Below, piece by piece: positions 1-8,988 of a DNA stretch of 64,000 nt. The DNA lies in contig JAHBWH010000004.1 in NCBI GenBank assembly GCA_019637115.1, positions 1 through 64,000 on the forward strand. The letters run 5' to 3'. Each line of letters opens with the position of its first letter. Position 1 is the stretch's first letter. The notes beneath the pieces were generated by a model. That model was not told the DNA's origin. It saw only the letters and a program-made list of their open reading frames with translations, and ran no database searches. This DNA comes from Myxococcales bacterium. GTDB taxonomy: Bacteria; Myxococcota_A; Polyangia; Polyangiales; Houyiibacteriaceae. Both the position numbers and the translations under genes were made by a program.

Positions 1-165
1 TCCGCGTCCGAGTCCGCGTCCGAGTCCGCGTCCGCGCCGGCGTCGGCGTCCGCGTCCGAGTCCGCGTCCGCGCCGGCGTCGGCGTCCGCGTCCGAGTCCG
101 CGTCGGCGTCCGCGTCCGCGTCCGCGCCCGCGCCCGCGCCCGCGTCCGCGTTCGCGTTCGCGTTC
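1..165. repeat. GC-rich tandem repeat of TCCGCG/TCCGAG type
   Basis: The left edge is built from six-base TCCGCG, TCCGAG and GCGCCG units. A 36-bp unit occurs twice in perfect tandem (25-60 and 61-96). The plus strand reads Ser-Ala-Ser-Glu-Ser-Ala and the minus strand reads Asp-Ala-Asp-Ala-Asp-Ser. Both frames are open to the edge, so the coding strand cannot be settled from this window. Asp-Ala linkers are common in secreted myxobacterial proteins. However, a Ser-rich plus-strand tail made of similar units is clearly coding at 22206-22440. Confidence 0.8.
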
Positions 166-200
166 ATGTCCGGGTCTCGTCCGTCCGAGTCCGCCGAGCG

Positions 201-1806
201 TCAGCCGCCGATGCAGATGTGGCCGCTCACGTCCGCGGCGCCCGCGCGCGGGCAGGTGAAGCGCAGTGTCGAGACGACGCGCTCGACGCATGCGCGCGCC
301 CGCTCGCGCGCCTCGTCGCTCCCCTCGAGGTCGATCCCGTGCTCGACGACCACGGCGGTCGGCGCGCCGCTCGCGTCGATGGTGAACGAGACCGGGAAGG
401 CGCCGATCCCCGCGCCTGCGAAGCACGTGCGCAGCTCTCGGCCTCTCGCGTAGAGCGCCGACCCTGGCGAGACGAAGGGACCGGGGCCGTCCAAGCCCGC
501 GACCCGGAGCGCGTGCCGCGCGCCGAGGGCCGATGAGGTCGCGTCCTCGGTGAGCACGGAGCCGATGCCCCCGCCGAGCGCACCCAGCGCGTTCCCCTCC
601 CCGAAGGAGCCGCCGCCGCCCGAGCGTAGCACGCCCAGGATGCCGACCATGCGGACCTCCTCGAGGCGGCGCGCGGCGGCCAGGAGGTGCGCCGGTCTCG
701 ATCCGTCGAGCTGCCCTTCGAGGGTCGTCGGCGCGGGGGTGCGAGGGTCGAGGGCGCGGAACCGGACCTCGAGCTTCGCGCTGCACCTCGTCCCGAGTGA
801 GGAGACGCCGGGCGGGGGCTCGGGCTCGGGACCGCAGAGGCGCTCGCGCACCTCGGCGAGCAGGAGGGTCGGGTGCTGGGCGGCCAGCAGCGCCGGGAGG
901 GGCGGCGACGCCGCGCAGATGGGACCGCGGGGCTCCCACCGGCGGCCGTCGACGAGCCGGCGGGCGGCGGCGAGGTCGCGGGCGGGGACGAGCTCGTGCC
1001 CTCGCGCCGCGAGCGCTCGGCTCACCTCGGCTTCGAGGCGGCGTGCGTCTGCGGCGCGTGAGAGCGCGCGCCCCTCGTAGACCACGGCGACCCGGACCGG
1101 CGCGTCCTCGTCGACGCGCGCGGCCTGGGCCCGCGCGCCGCGCGCCGTGCACGCGGAGACCTCCGCGGGCCCACGGCGCTTCGCGCGAAGGCCGAGCGAG
1201 CGACGCGCGCAGCGGGGTCAGCCGCTCGTCGAGCGTGGCGCCTCGCTCGCGGCACCGGGCGCCCCACGCGTCGAGCGGGGCCTCCACGCGCGGCGCGAGC
1301 TGCTCGCACCCTCGGAGCGCCTCACGGGCCTGCTCGAGCACGGGCAGCATCGTCTCCTCGAGCGTGCGCGTGTACACCGCGCGCAGCTCGGGGTCGCGGC
1401 CGACCTGGGCGGGGAGCGGGAGGTCGAGGACCGAGGTCGCGAGGTGCGCGGTGAGGTCTGCGTGCAGGACCCGTCCGACGAGCGACCACGCGAGGGGGGC
1501 GTCGCTTCGGCCGAGGCGCTGCTCGATCTCGCGGAGCGCGTCGCGGTTGCGGGTGATCCACGGGGCGAGCGTCCGCCTGCTCCACGTCGCGTCGGCGTTC
1601 GCGCGCGGTGGGGCGAGGCGCTCGCGGCGCATGCGCGCGTGAACCTCGAGCGCTTCGCGCACCTCTTCGGGCGCATCGGCGAGGGCGGTCATCCAGATCG
1701 GGAGCCCGTCGACCCGTGGCAGGCGCGCGCTCGGCTGCGCGTCGCCCGGTGCTCCGAGGATCCACGCGCCCAAGAGCGCGCTCGCGAAGAGGCTCCACCG
1801 CGACAT
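201..1806 (-). pseudogene. Secreted protein with AgmX/TonB-C-like tail, apparent frameshift
   Basis: The ATG at 1806 opens a frame with a signal peptide (Met-Ser-Arg-Trp, then Leu-Phe-Ala-Ser-Ala-Leu-Leu-Gly) and about 200 plausible residues, ending near LDERLTPLRASLA. Beyond roughly 1190-1217 that frame turns into Arg-rich nonsense. The sensible reading moves to another frame (VSACTARGARAQAARVDED onward) and ends at 201. The second frame has a stop at 1218-1220 and no usable start before GTG 1085, so two separate genes are unlikely. The last 80 residues (RELRTCF, VSFTIDASGAPTAVVVEHG, ACVERVVSTLRFTCP) resemble the AgmX/PglI or TonB C-terminal fold seen in many myxobacterial envelope proteins. 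Function unknown. Either a real one-base indel or a sequencing error would explain it. Joined length would be about 535 residues. Confidence 0.6.
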
Positions 1807-1898
1807 GGGGGCATCGTACGACATCGTCGCCCGTTTCTCCCCCGCAGCGACAGGGCACTGGCTGCCACGACCAGGACGCGCGTGTTAGCGTCTTCGCC

Positions 1899-2612
1899 GT
1901 GACGCTGGTCTGGCGGACGCGGTGGCTCAGCCTGCAGCCCGAGGTCTGGCTCGAGGACCGCGTGCTCCACGCGCGCTCGTCGACGCTCGCGCGCGTGCTC
2001 ACCCTCGGATCCTATTGGCGCCACGTCGTGGTCGACGCGAGCACCGGCTACGTCCACGTCGACGTGCGCTATCTGTGGGCGCTGCACGCGACCGAGACCA
2101 TCCCCTTCGGCCACGTCGATCACGTGACCTACGAGTTCTCGGCCCTGCCGACCGCGTGGGACCGGTGGGGCCGCCGCAACCAGCTCGAGCGCTTCACCGT
2201 CTCGCTCGTCACGCGGCGCGGCGAGAAGGTCGAGCTCTGCAGCTTCCGGGGCGACGGGAGCGTCGGCGCTCACCCTCTCGTCTTCGCCGAGCTCGCGGGG
2301 ACGCAAGAGAGCGCGAGCCGCTGGTTCGTCGAGCAGCTCACGTCACTGCTGGGCGTCGGGCTCGGGCCCAAGCTCGACCCGATCCGCGACGAGGCCGGCA
2401 AGACGTGGTGCTGCACCGCGTGCCGACGCCCCAGCCCGCCGCGCTTCGGCCGGTGCCTCTATTGCGGCGGCGCGACCGCGCCCGCGGACGCCGCGGTCGA
2501 CGTGTCGAGCCCCCGCGGACGGGGGCACGCCGCGGACGGCGGCCGCGGAGCCGACCCCGCGCGCGAGGCGCTCGAGCGGTGGAACCGAGAGCGCTCCGAG
2601 CGCTCCGAGTGA
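1899..2612 (+). CDS. Hypothetical protein with C-terminal zinc ribbon
   Basis: 237 residues from GTG 1899. The frame stays open further upstream, but that part lies opposite the signal peptide of the divergent gene, so the later start is preferred. The body is a soluble mixed alpha/beta protein without signal peptide or membrane span, with several Trp and charged strands (EVWLEDRVLHARSSTLARVL). Near the C-terminus a CCTACRR...CLYCGG pattern forms a CxxC-x(n)-CxxC zinc ribbon, followed by an Asp/Ala/Arg-rich tail. I do not recognise the N-terminal domain. It is transcribed away from the frameshifted secreted protein and toward the hydrolase lipoprotein gene. No function is assigned. Confidence 0.7.
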   Translation: MTLVWRTRWLSLQPEVWLEDRVLHARSSTLARVLTLGSYWRHVVVDASTGYVHVDVRYLWALHATETIPFGHVDHVTYEFSALPTAWDRWGRRNQLERFTVSLVTRRGEKVELCSFRGDGSVGAHPLVFAELAGTQESASRWFVEQLTSLLGVGLGPKLDPIRDEAGKTWCCTACRRPSPPRFGRCLYCGGATAPADAAVDVSSPRGRGHAADGGRGADPAREALERWNRERSERSE

Positions 2613-2647
2613 GCCGCGCCGTCGGGCGCGTGCGGTCGCTGCTCCGT

Positions 2648-2729
2648 GGTGGGTGCGTGCTCGTCGCCGCCGCGGTGGGTGCGTGCTCGTCGCCGCCGAG
2701 GCGCGCGCGTGCTCGTCGACGCCGCTGCG
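2648..2729. repeat. 26-bp tandem direct repeat
   Basis: A 25-bp sequence starting GGTGGGTGCGTGCTCG occurs at 2648-2672 and again at 2674-2698, a period of 26. A third decayed copy (GCGCGTGCTCGTCGACGCCG) lies around 2706-2725. The repeat sits between the zinc-ribbon gene and the hydrolase lipoprotein gene, just upstream of the chosen start. No inverted symmetry was seen. Confidence 0.8.
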
Positions 2730-2778
2730 CGCGACGTGGGGCTCGACCTTCGACCGCTTCCGGCGCGAAGATGCCCTC

Positions 2779-4737
2779 ATGCCCACGCCCCCCTTTGCAC
2801 GCGTCGCGTCGCTCTCCGGCGCTCTCGTCGTGCTCGCGTGTGCGTCGACGCCCGAGCTCGCGACGATGGCGCGCACCGACTACGCGGCGGCCGCGGCGGG
2901 GGAATTCTTCGCGGCTCCCTTCCCCGACGAAGGCCGCGCGCCCGGCGACGTCGAGGATCTCCCCGCGCTGCGGCGCCCCGAGATCCTCGACACTCTCGCG
3001 GGCATCCTCCGCGAGAGCGAGGGCTTCGGCGCGACGTCGACGATCTTCGTCGCCTTCGACGGCCCGCTCGAGCCGCTCGCCCTCGGCGCGCGCGACACCA
3101 CGACGCTCGACGCGCCGGTCTTTCTGCTCGACCTGGACCTGAGCCCGCCCACCCCCCGACCGATCGAGGTCCGTTACCGCGACGAAGCGACGCCCTTCGG
3201 CGCGCCGCACCTGCTCTCTCTCTTGCCGCTGCAGGGGGTCCCCCTCACGCCTGGCCACCGTCACGTCGCCGTCGTCACGACCCGCGTCCGCGACCGGGCG
3301 GGGCGAGCCCTCGGGCCGAGCGCCGCGATCCGCGCGCTGCGCGACGGCGCGCGCCCAGCGGGCCTCGACGAGGCGGGCGCCGCCGCGCACCAGCGCGCGC
3401 TGGACGCGCTCGACGCGCTCGGCGTCGAGCCGGCGGCGATCGCGGTGTTCACGCCGGCCGACGCGACGACGCCGATGCGCGCGCTGCGCGACGCCATCCT
3501 CGCGCACGCGCCCACCCTCGACGGGCCCCTCGAGCTCCTCGAGACGCACGACGACTTCTGCGTCTTCGCTTCGACGCTCCCGATGCCGAGCTTCCAGCGC
3601 GGCGAGCCGCCGTTCGCCGCCGAAGGGGGCGACGTCGTCTTCGAGGGAGGGGTCCCGGTGTTGCGACGGACCGAGCCCGCGCGTGTCTTCGTCACGCTCC
3701 CGCGCGCGCCGATGCCCACCGGAGGTTTCCCGACGCTGGTCTTCAGTCGCACGGGCGGCGGCGGCGATCGTCCGCTCATCAATCGCGGCGTGCGCGACGC
3801 GAGCGGGGCGCCCATCGAGGCGGGCAGCGGGCCTGCGCGCGAGCTCGCCGCGATCGGCTTCGCGGGCGTGAGCGTCGACGGTCCCCATGGGGGCGCGCGC
3901 AACGTGAGCGGCGGCGACGAGCAGTTCCTCGTCTTCAACGTGGCCAACCCGCGCGCGCTGCGCGACAACGTCCGGCAGTCGGCCGCTGAGCTCGCGCTGC
4001 TCGCGCACCTGGTCGGCACGTGGACGATCGACGCGAGCGCGTGCGAGGGGCTCGAGCACGGCGAAGCGCGCCTCGACGACGCGCGCCTCGCGCTCATGGG
4101 GCACTCGATGGGCGCGACGATCGCCCCGCTCGCGGCCGCCGTCGAGCCGCGCTATCGCGCGCTGGTGCTCAGCGGCGCGGGGGGCTCGTGGATTCAGAAC
4201 GTGATCCACAAGGAGAAGCCGGTCGTCGTCCGGCCGCTGGCCGAGCTGCTCTTGCGCACGCCGCGTGGTTACGTGCTCCACGAGCACGACCCGGCGCTGA
4301 TGCTGCTGCAGTGGGCGGGCGAGGGGGCCGATCCGCCGGTCTTCGGACCAGCGCTCCGGGCGCTCGGGACACACGTGCTGATGATGCAGGGCATCGTCGA
4401 CCACTACCTCCTGCCGCCGATCGCGAACGCGGCGAGCCTCGGCTTCGGCCTGGATCTCGGCGGGCCGGCGCTCGACGAAGCGGACGCGCGCCTCGTCGCC
4501 TACGAGCCGCTCGCGCCGTTGCTTCCGCTCGTCGGCGCGGAGGCGCGCGCGCTGCCGCTCGGCGGCAACCAAGCGGGCGTGACGCGCGTCGTCACACAGC
4601 ACGCGGAGGACGGCGTCGAGGACGGACACGAGGTCGTCTTCCAGACCGACGCCCCGAAGGCGGAGTATCGGTGCTTCCTCGCGACCTTCGCGCGCGGCGA
4701 GGCCCCGCGGGTCGAACGCGACGGCTGCGGCGAGTAG
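2779..4737 (+). CDS. Alpha/beta-hydrolase lipoprotein (lipase/esterase-like)
   Basis: 652 residues from ATG 2779. This start is chosen because it gives a lipoprotein signal peptide (SLSGALVVLAC, with lipobox Cys about residue 20), whereas earlier in-frame starts read through the 26-bp repeat. The nucleophile elbow is LMGHSMGAT with Ser443, typical of alpha/beta-hydrolase lipases and esterases. Downstream IVDHYLLPPI may carry the acid/His region, but I cannot place the triad with certainty. The N-terminal 400 residues form a large domain resembling the leading part of myxobacterial lipase-like proteins. The product is probably exported and membrane-anchored, acting on an ester substrate that is not identifiable here. 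It stands alone, followed by a convergent small secreted-protein gene. Confidence 0.75.
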   Translation: MPTPPFARVASLSGALVVLACASTPELATMARTDYAAAAAGEFFAAPFPDEGRAPGDVEDLPALRRPEILDTLAGILRESEGFGATSTIFVAFDGPLEPLALGARDTTTLDAPVFLLDLDLSPPTPRPIEVRYRDEATPFGAPHLLSLLPLQGVPLTPGHRHVAVVTTRVRDRAGRALGPSAAIRALRDGARPAGLDEAGAAAHQRALDALDALGVEPAAIAVFTPADATTPMRALRDAILAHAPTLDGPLELLETHDDFCVFASTLPMPSFQRGEPPFAAEGGDVVFEGGVPVLRRTEPARVFVTLPRAPMPTGGFPTLVFSRTGGGGDRPLINRGVRDASGAPIEAGSGPARELAAIGFAGVSVDGPHGGARNVSGGDEQFLVFNVANPRALRDNVRQSAAELALLAHLVGTWTIDASACEGLEHGEARLDDARLALMGHSMGATIAPLAAAVEPRYRALVLSGAGGSWIQNVIHKEKPVVVRPLAELLLRTPRGYVLHEHDPALMLLQWAGEGADPPVFGPALRALGTHVLMMQGIVDHYLLPPIANAASLGFGLDLGGPALDEADARLVAYEPLAPLLPLVGAEARALPLGGNQAGVTRVVTQHAEDGVEDGHEVVFQTDAPKAEYRCFLATFARGEAPRVERDGCGE

Positions 4738-4814
4738 CGCGCGGTCGTGCTCACCCCGCCCGCGCTCATCCCTCGGCGCCAACGTTCGACCCGAGCGTGG
4801 GAGGGCTTCTGGCG

Positions 4815-5102
4815 TCAGCGGAGGTCGATGTCGCAGCGCTCGTTGCTGCAACTCCCGATGTAGCTGCGGGTCGAGGACGAGCGGCAGGAGGCGGCGCTCT
4901 CGAAGGCGGAGCGTGCGCGGCGCTCGGCGTTGCTCCCACACGAGTCGGGGACGCAGACCTTCATCTCACGGTCGCAACCCGAGATCACGTATCGGCAGCA
5001 GTTGGCCTGAGCGTCCGCCGTCGAGGGGGCGGCCACGACCGCGAGCCCCATGGGGAGCAGAGGCAACGAGAAGAGCACGAGGAGCAGGAATCGGTTCAGC
5101 AT
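4815..5102 (-). CDS. Small Cys-rich secreted protein
   Basis: 95 residues from ATG 5102. A longer in-frame ORF reaches 5495, but this start gives a clean Sec signal peptide (MLNRFLLLVLFSLPLLPMG, cleavage near ADAQA) and lies close to a reasonable Shine-Dalgarno sequence. The mature part has eight cysteines (NCCRYVISGC, VCVPDSC, SC, SC, RC) and is rich in Ser/Arg, suggesting a small disulfide-stabilised extracytoplasmic domain. I do not recognise a family. It is divergent from the FG-GAP gene, with a 235-bp region between them holding a palindrome and a 10-bp direct repeat. Confidence 0.65.
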   Translation of the reverse strand: MLNRFLLLVLFSLPLLPMGLAVVAAPSTADAQANCCRYVISGCDREMKVCVPDSCGSNAERRARSAFESAASCRSSSTRSYIGSCSNERCDIDLR

Positions 5103-5135
5103 GGGGAGTCCTTGGTGAGGTGTGATGCACGGCGA

Positions 5136-5149
5136 CGTACCGGGGTACG
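5136..5149. promoter_or_regulatory. 14-bp palindrome in divergent promoter region
   Basis: CGTACCGGGGTACG is a 6-bp perfect inverted repeat with a 2-base centre, 34 bp upstream of the small Cys-rich gene. It could be an operator; nothing identifies the regulator. Confidence 0.35.
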
Positions 5150-5220
5150 GGCCTCGGCGACTGGCCTCCCCCGCGGGCGTGCGTGTTCGCAAGGCGTGAG
5201 CGTCGCTCGCGATCTCTGCG

Positions 5221-5240
5221 TCGTGACGGTTCGTGACGGT
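5221..5240. promoter_or_regulatory. Perfect 10-bp tandem direct repeat
   Basis: TCGTGACGGT occurs twice head to tail with a period of 10, about one helical turn. It lies 98 bp before the FG-GAP gene start. The spacing suits a regulator binding two half-sites on the same face of the DNA, but this is inferred from spacing alone. Confidence 0.4.
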
Positions 5241-5337
5241 TTCGCGCGCGTCAGAGCCGAGATCGACGCGGCGTCGAGATCCGGAGACCTCGACCCGTGG
5301 AACGAGATGAAAGGACAGCCCGGAGTACCGTTCGCAG

Positions 5338-8300
5338 ATGGCACTCGCTGTCAACTCTCGAGTCTGGCTCACCTTCGTCCTCTTGCTCGGCGCTGGCGCG
5401 TCGACCTCGCGGGCGGAGGACTGGCCCGTCTTCCGACACGACGCGCGACGCACCGCCCAGTCGAACGCGCGTCTCGGCATCGATCGCCCCGCCATCCGCT
5501 TCCAGACGTACCTCGGGGGCGCGCTCGGCCGGTTGCAGGTGCTCGATCTCGACGTGACGGGAGACGGTCGACACGAAGTGGTCTACGTCTCGGGTGGGCG
5601 CGTGGTCGCCAAGCGCGGCAACAACATCGCGGTGTGGGAGTCCGAGATCCTCCCGATCGACGAGCTCTGGGGAGCCGTCGATCTCGACGGCGACGGCGAC
5701 GTCGAGCTGATCGCCACTCGGACTCGCCCCGTGCCCGCCGCGCTCGTGATCTTGTCGGCCCGCGACGGCTCGGTGCGTTGGCAGATGCCGCTCGGCACGA
5801 CAGATTGGTTTCAGCGCGTCGCGCTCGGCGACCTCGACGGGGACGGTCGCGACGACCTCTACATCGGCTCGGGGATGTGCGGGACGGGCGTCGAGGGGCC
5901 GCCCGGTGTGGCGTTCTCGTTCTGCGACGCCGCGGGCTGCGACTTCGGTCGCGCGCGAGAGCTGTGGCGGCTCGTGCCCGGCACGCCCGCCGGCGACGCC
6001 GGCAACTGCGGGAGCTCGGGCGTCATCGCCGACCTCACGGGGGACGGGCGACAAGAGCTGATGATCCCCTTCGAGTACCAGCGCGTCCCCTTCTACGCGG
6101 GCGCGTCCGGCACCAGGCTCGGCGCCCTGCCGCCCTTCGAGCACGACTACGACCGGAGCTCCGTCACCGTCCTCCCCGTGCAGCTCGATGACGACCCGGC
6201 GCTCGAGGTCGTCTCGTACGTCAACGCGTTCAACGGGGGCCGAGGCGGGCGGCGCCTCGCCGTGCACGACCTCGTCGCGGGCGATTACACGACCCTCTGG
6301 GAGGTCTGGATGCCCGACCGCGCCGGCGACCGAGTCGTCGCCGACCTCCCCGGCAGCGTGCGAGATCTCGACGGCGACGGGCGCCCCGAGGTCGTCGTCG
6401 GTCGTTTCGAGGCCTCGACCGGGCGATGGACGACGACCGTGCACCACCCCCTCACCGGGGCCGTGCGAGCGAGCCTCGAGGCGCAGCTCCAGGGGGTCGT
6501 CGACGTCGACGGCGACGGTCGCGCCGAGATCTTCGCGACCGCGGCCGGTCGTTTGCGCGCGTACCGCTTCGACGCGGCGGGGACGCTGGAAGAACGCTTC
6601 GCGCTCGAAGCCCGCGGGGTCGTGAGGGTCGACGACGCGGCGCGTCGCCCCCGCACGTTGGCGTCGACGCGAGTCTTCACCATGCAGCTCGACGACGATC
6701 CGGCGCCGGAGCTCGTGCTCGGCGAGTGGGGGACCGGCGGGCTCGTCGCGTTGCACGCCTACGACGCCGACGTCGCCCCGCCCGTGCTCCGAGCGAGCTT
6801 TCGCGCCCCCGAAGGCACGACCATCCTCGCGGCCCTCGAGCTCGGACCGGTGACGCGGGACCACGCGCAGCCAGGCGTTGTGACGAGCGACGGCTACTTC
6901 CTGGTGCTCGACCGGAACCTGAACGTGACCAATCGAATCACGGATGGCGAGTTCACCGAGCCCGGGATGCGCGTCGGCGGGTACTACACCGGCGCGAGCG
7001 GACTGCGGGCCGCACCGATCGTCGCGACGCTCTCGGATGGCCCCGCCGTGCTCGTCTCCGACAGCCGAGGTGCGCTGCTCCGCTTCGACGCCCGCGCCGC
7101 GAGCCCGATCGAGGCTCCGGTCGTTCGGGACGCGCTCTTCGGGGCTCGTTTCCCGAGCGTCGTCGAGCTCGCGGGCGAGCGCGGGGTGCTCGTCGTGGAG
7201 GGGACGACGGTCGCGCTTCGAGAGGCTGGGCCCGGGCTCGGACTCCGGTGGCGCTCTCCCCCCATCGTCGACGCTGGCATCTTCGGTGACGCCGTCCCCG
7301 CGAGCCTAGTCGGCGGCGCGCCCAGCGTCGTGGGGAGCGCGCATCAGCCGACCGGCGATTGGCTCGCCTACGCGATCGACGCGGGGACGGGCGCGCTTCG
7401 TTGGCGGACCCCCACGCCACGGCTGCTCGGCTGGGGCGTCGGGAACAACGGGTTGCACGCCGTCGGCGACGTCACGGGGGACGGGGTCGACGACGTGACG
7501 AGCGTAGTGAACGGCGTGAGCCTCGTGAACGGCGCCGACCCCACCGACGTGCGCCACGTGGGCGGCTTCATGGCGCGCGGAGCGACGCTCTTGAGCCAGA
7601 TTGACGGAGCGGGCCCGCTCGCCATCTACGCGCACGGGGCCTATCACCCCTCCACGCTCGTTCGCGACGGCGCCGTCGAGTGGACCTTCGAGCCTCGGAT
7701 GGCGCTCGACTCCTTTGCCGCGCGAGCGACGTGCGCTGGCGAGACCGTCTTCGTCGGAGGGGCGTTCGGGAGCGCGGAGCTGTGGACGGTGCGCGGGCGT
7801 GACGCCTCCGTGCTCGCCCACCGGGCGTTCGCTGGAGGCGCGGACTTCGTGCCTGGCACGATCCCCGCTTCGGTGAGACCCGGCGCGCTCGGGAACGTGA
7901 CCTCCGTGGCCGGTGTCGACGGCGCGGGCCGCGCGGGGGTGCTCGTCGGTTCGAGCGATGGCCACCTCTACGCCCTCGACCCTTGCACGCTCACGCTGCG
8001 GTGGGCGCTCGATCTGCGGTACCCCGTCGGAGAGGCCGTGCCAGCGGACGTGGACGGCGACGGTGTGGACGAGATCGTCGTCAGCGTCGCCGACGGAAAC
8101 CTCTACGGCATCACGAACGCCGCCTACGACGCACCAAACGTCCGCGACATCGTGCCTGGCATGCCCGACGTGGACGTCGACGTCATCGACTCGGTGAGCT
8201 CACTCCACGCTGCGTGGGACCCGGTCGAGGGGGCGAGCTCCTACCTCGTCTCGGCCTTCACGGAGCAGGGGTCGCCGCTTCGATTCCCGAACGCGCGCGA

Positions 8301-8988
8301 CGTCGGCGACGTGACGGTCGTCGAGCTCGCGGGTCTGCCGCTCCAACCTGGGCGACGATACTACGTCGCCGTTCAAGCCGTGGGACCTGCGGGACCCGGC
8401 CTCGAGGGGCGCTCCGACGGTGTGCTCGTCGACGACGTCTCCCCGGCGGACGCGATGATCTCCGTCGAGCCCGCGGTGTCGTGGCCTGCCGGTGGGGTCG
8501 AACCCACGATTCGCGCCTCATGCGTCGACGCCTTCGGCGTGCGTCGGCTGCAGCTGCTCGTTCGGCGAGGCGACGAGCCCATCGCGTGGCTCGCGTCCGA
8601 GGACGGCGCAGCCCGGCCGAACATCGGCGTGACGCACGCCTGGCGCGGGCTCGACGAGGTCGGCAACCCCGTTCCGGCAGGGGTGTACACGGCGCGGGTG
8701 GAGTGCCTCGACGCACGCGATCGCGAGTCGTTCGCGGAGGTCGACCTCACCCTCGACCCCGCGGCCGCAACACCAGGCGACGCCGGGGTGGGGGCCGACG
8801 CCGGGGCGGACTCGTCAGAGGGCGGCGGCTGCGGCTGTCGAACGCCCTCGGGCTCCTTCGCCGGAGGGTGGCTCTGGGTCTTGCTTTCGTTTGGGGCCCG
8901 GCATCGGAGGGCCTCCCGCCGGTGTCTCCCGCCAGCGAAACGACCGCTCAAGGCGCGACAGGGACCCACGCCAAGGCGAAGCGGGTGA
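5338..8988 (+). CDS. Secreted FG-GAP/VCBS beta-propeller protein with MYXO-CTERM-like tail
   Basis: 1216 residues with a signal peptide (LTFVLLLGAGASTSRA). At least eight calcium-binding-type FG-GAP/VCBS loops are visible, for example DLDGDGDVE, DLDGDGRDD, DLTGDGRQE, DVDGDGRAE and DVDGDGVDE, spread through residues 70-950 as in integrin-alpha-type propellers. Around residues 945-1045 there is a fibronectin type III-like domain (AAWDPVEGASSYLVSAF, YYVAVQAVGPAG). The C-terminus has an Asp/Ala/Gly linker, a GGCGCR cysteine motif, a hydrophobic stretch (GGWLWVLLSFGA) and HRRASRR. This matches the MYXO-CTERM surface-sorting layout, so the protein is probably surface-exposed. After the Arg cluster another 20 residues run 41 bp into the convergent ATPase gene, which is longer than usual for such tails. 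Substrate unknown. Confidence 0.85.
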   Translation: MALAVNSRVWLTFVLLLGAGASTSRAEDWPVFRHDARRTAQSNARLGIDRPAIRFQTYLGGALGRLQVLDLDVTGDGRHEVVYVSGGRVVAKRGNNIAVWESEILPIDELWGAVDLDGDGDVELIATRTRPVPAALVILSARDGSVRWQMPLGTTDWFQRVALGDLDGDGRDDLYIGSGMCGTGVEGPPGVAFSFCDAAGCDFGRARELWRLVPGTPAGDAGNCGSSGVIADLTGDGRQELMIPFEYQRVPFYAGASGTRLGALPPFEHDYDRSSVTVLPVQLDDDPALEVVSYVNAFNGGRGGRRLAVHDLVAGDYTTLWEVWMPDRAGDRVVADLPGSVRDLDGDGRPEVVVGRFEASTGRWTTTVHHPLTGAVRASLEAQLQGVVDVDGDGRAEIFATAAGRLRAYRFDAAGTLEERFALEARGVVRVDDAARRPRTLASTRVFTMQLDDDPAPELVLGEWGTGGLVALHAYDADVAPPVLRASFRAPEGTTILAALELGPVTRDHAQPGVVTSDGYFLVLDRNLNVTNRITDGEFTEPGMRVGGYYTGASGLRAAPIVATLSDGPAVLVSDSRGALLRFDARAASPIEAPVVRDALFGARFPSVVELAGERGVLVVEGTTVALREAGPGLGLRWRSPPIVDAGIFGDAVPASLVGGAPSVVGSAHQPTGDWLAYAIDAGTGALRWRTPTPRLLGWGVGNNGLHAVGDVTGDGVDDVTSVVNGVSLVNGADPTDVRHVGGFMARGATLLSQIDGAGPLAIYAHGAYHPSTLVRDGAVEWTFEPRMALDSFAARATCAGETVFVGGAFGSAELWTVRGRDASVLAHRAFAGGADFVPGTIPASVRPGALGNVTSVAGVDGAGRAGVLVGSSDGHLYALDPCTLTLRWALDLRYPVGEAVPADVDGDGVDEIVVSVADGNLYGITNAAYDAPNVRDIVPGMPDVDVDVIDSVSSLHAAWDPVEGASSYLVSAFTEQGSPLRFPNARDVGDVTVVELAGLPLQPGRRYYVAVQAVGPAGPGLEGRSDGVLVDDVSPADAMISVEPAVSWPAGGVEPTIRASCVDAFGVRRLQLLVRRGDEPIAWLASEDGAARPNIGVTHAWRGLDEVGNPVPAGVYTARVECLDARDRESFAEVDLTLDPAAATPGDAGVGADAGADSSEGGGCGCRTPSGSFAGGWLWVLLSFGARHRRASRRCLPPAKRPLKARQGPTPRRSG

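Noticed and set aside
1-165. CRISPR array
   Set aside because: The repeats are contiguous low-complexity units without unique spacers, and no cas genes are present in the window.
1-453. Plus-strand Ser-Ala-rich frame from the left edge continuing to 453
   Set aside because: Beyond 170 it is antisense to the well-supported AgmX-like C-terminus and reads as nonsense; only the repeat itself is reported.
2338-4941. 867-codon minus-strand open frame
   Set aside because: Antisense to the alpha/beta-hydrolase lipoprotein; low-complexity Arg/Glu composition from GC-rich third positions.
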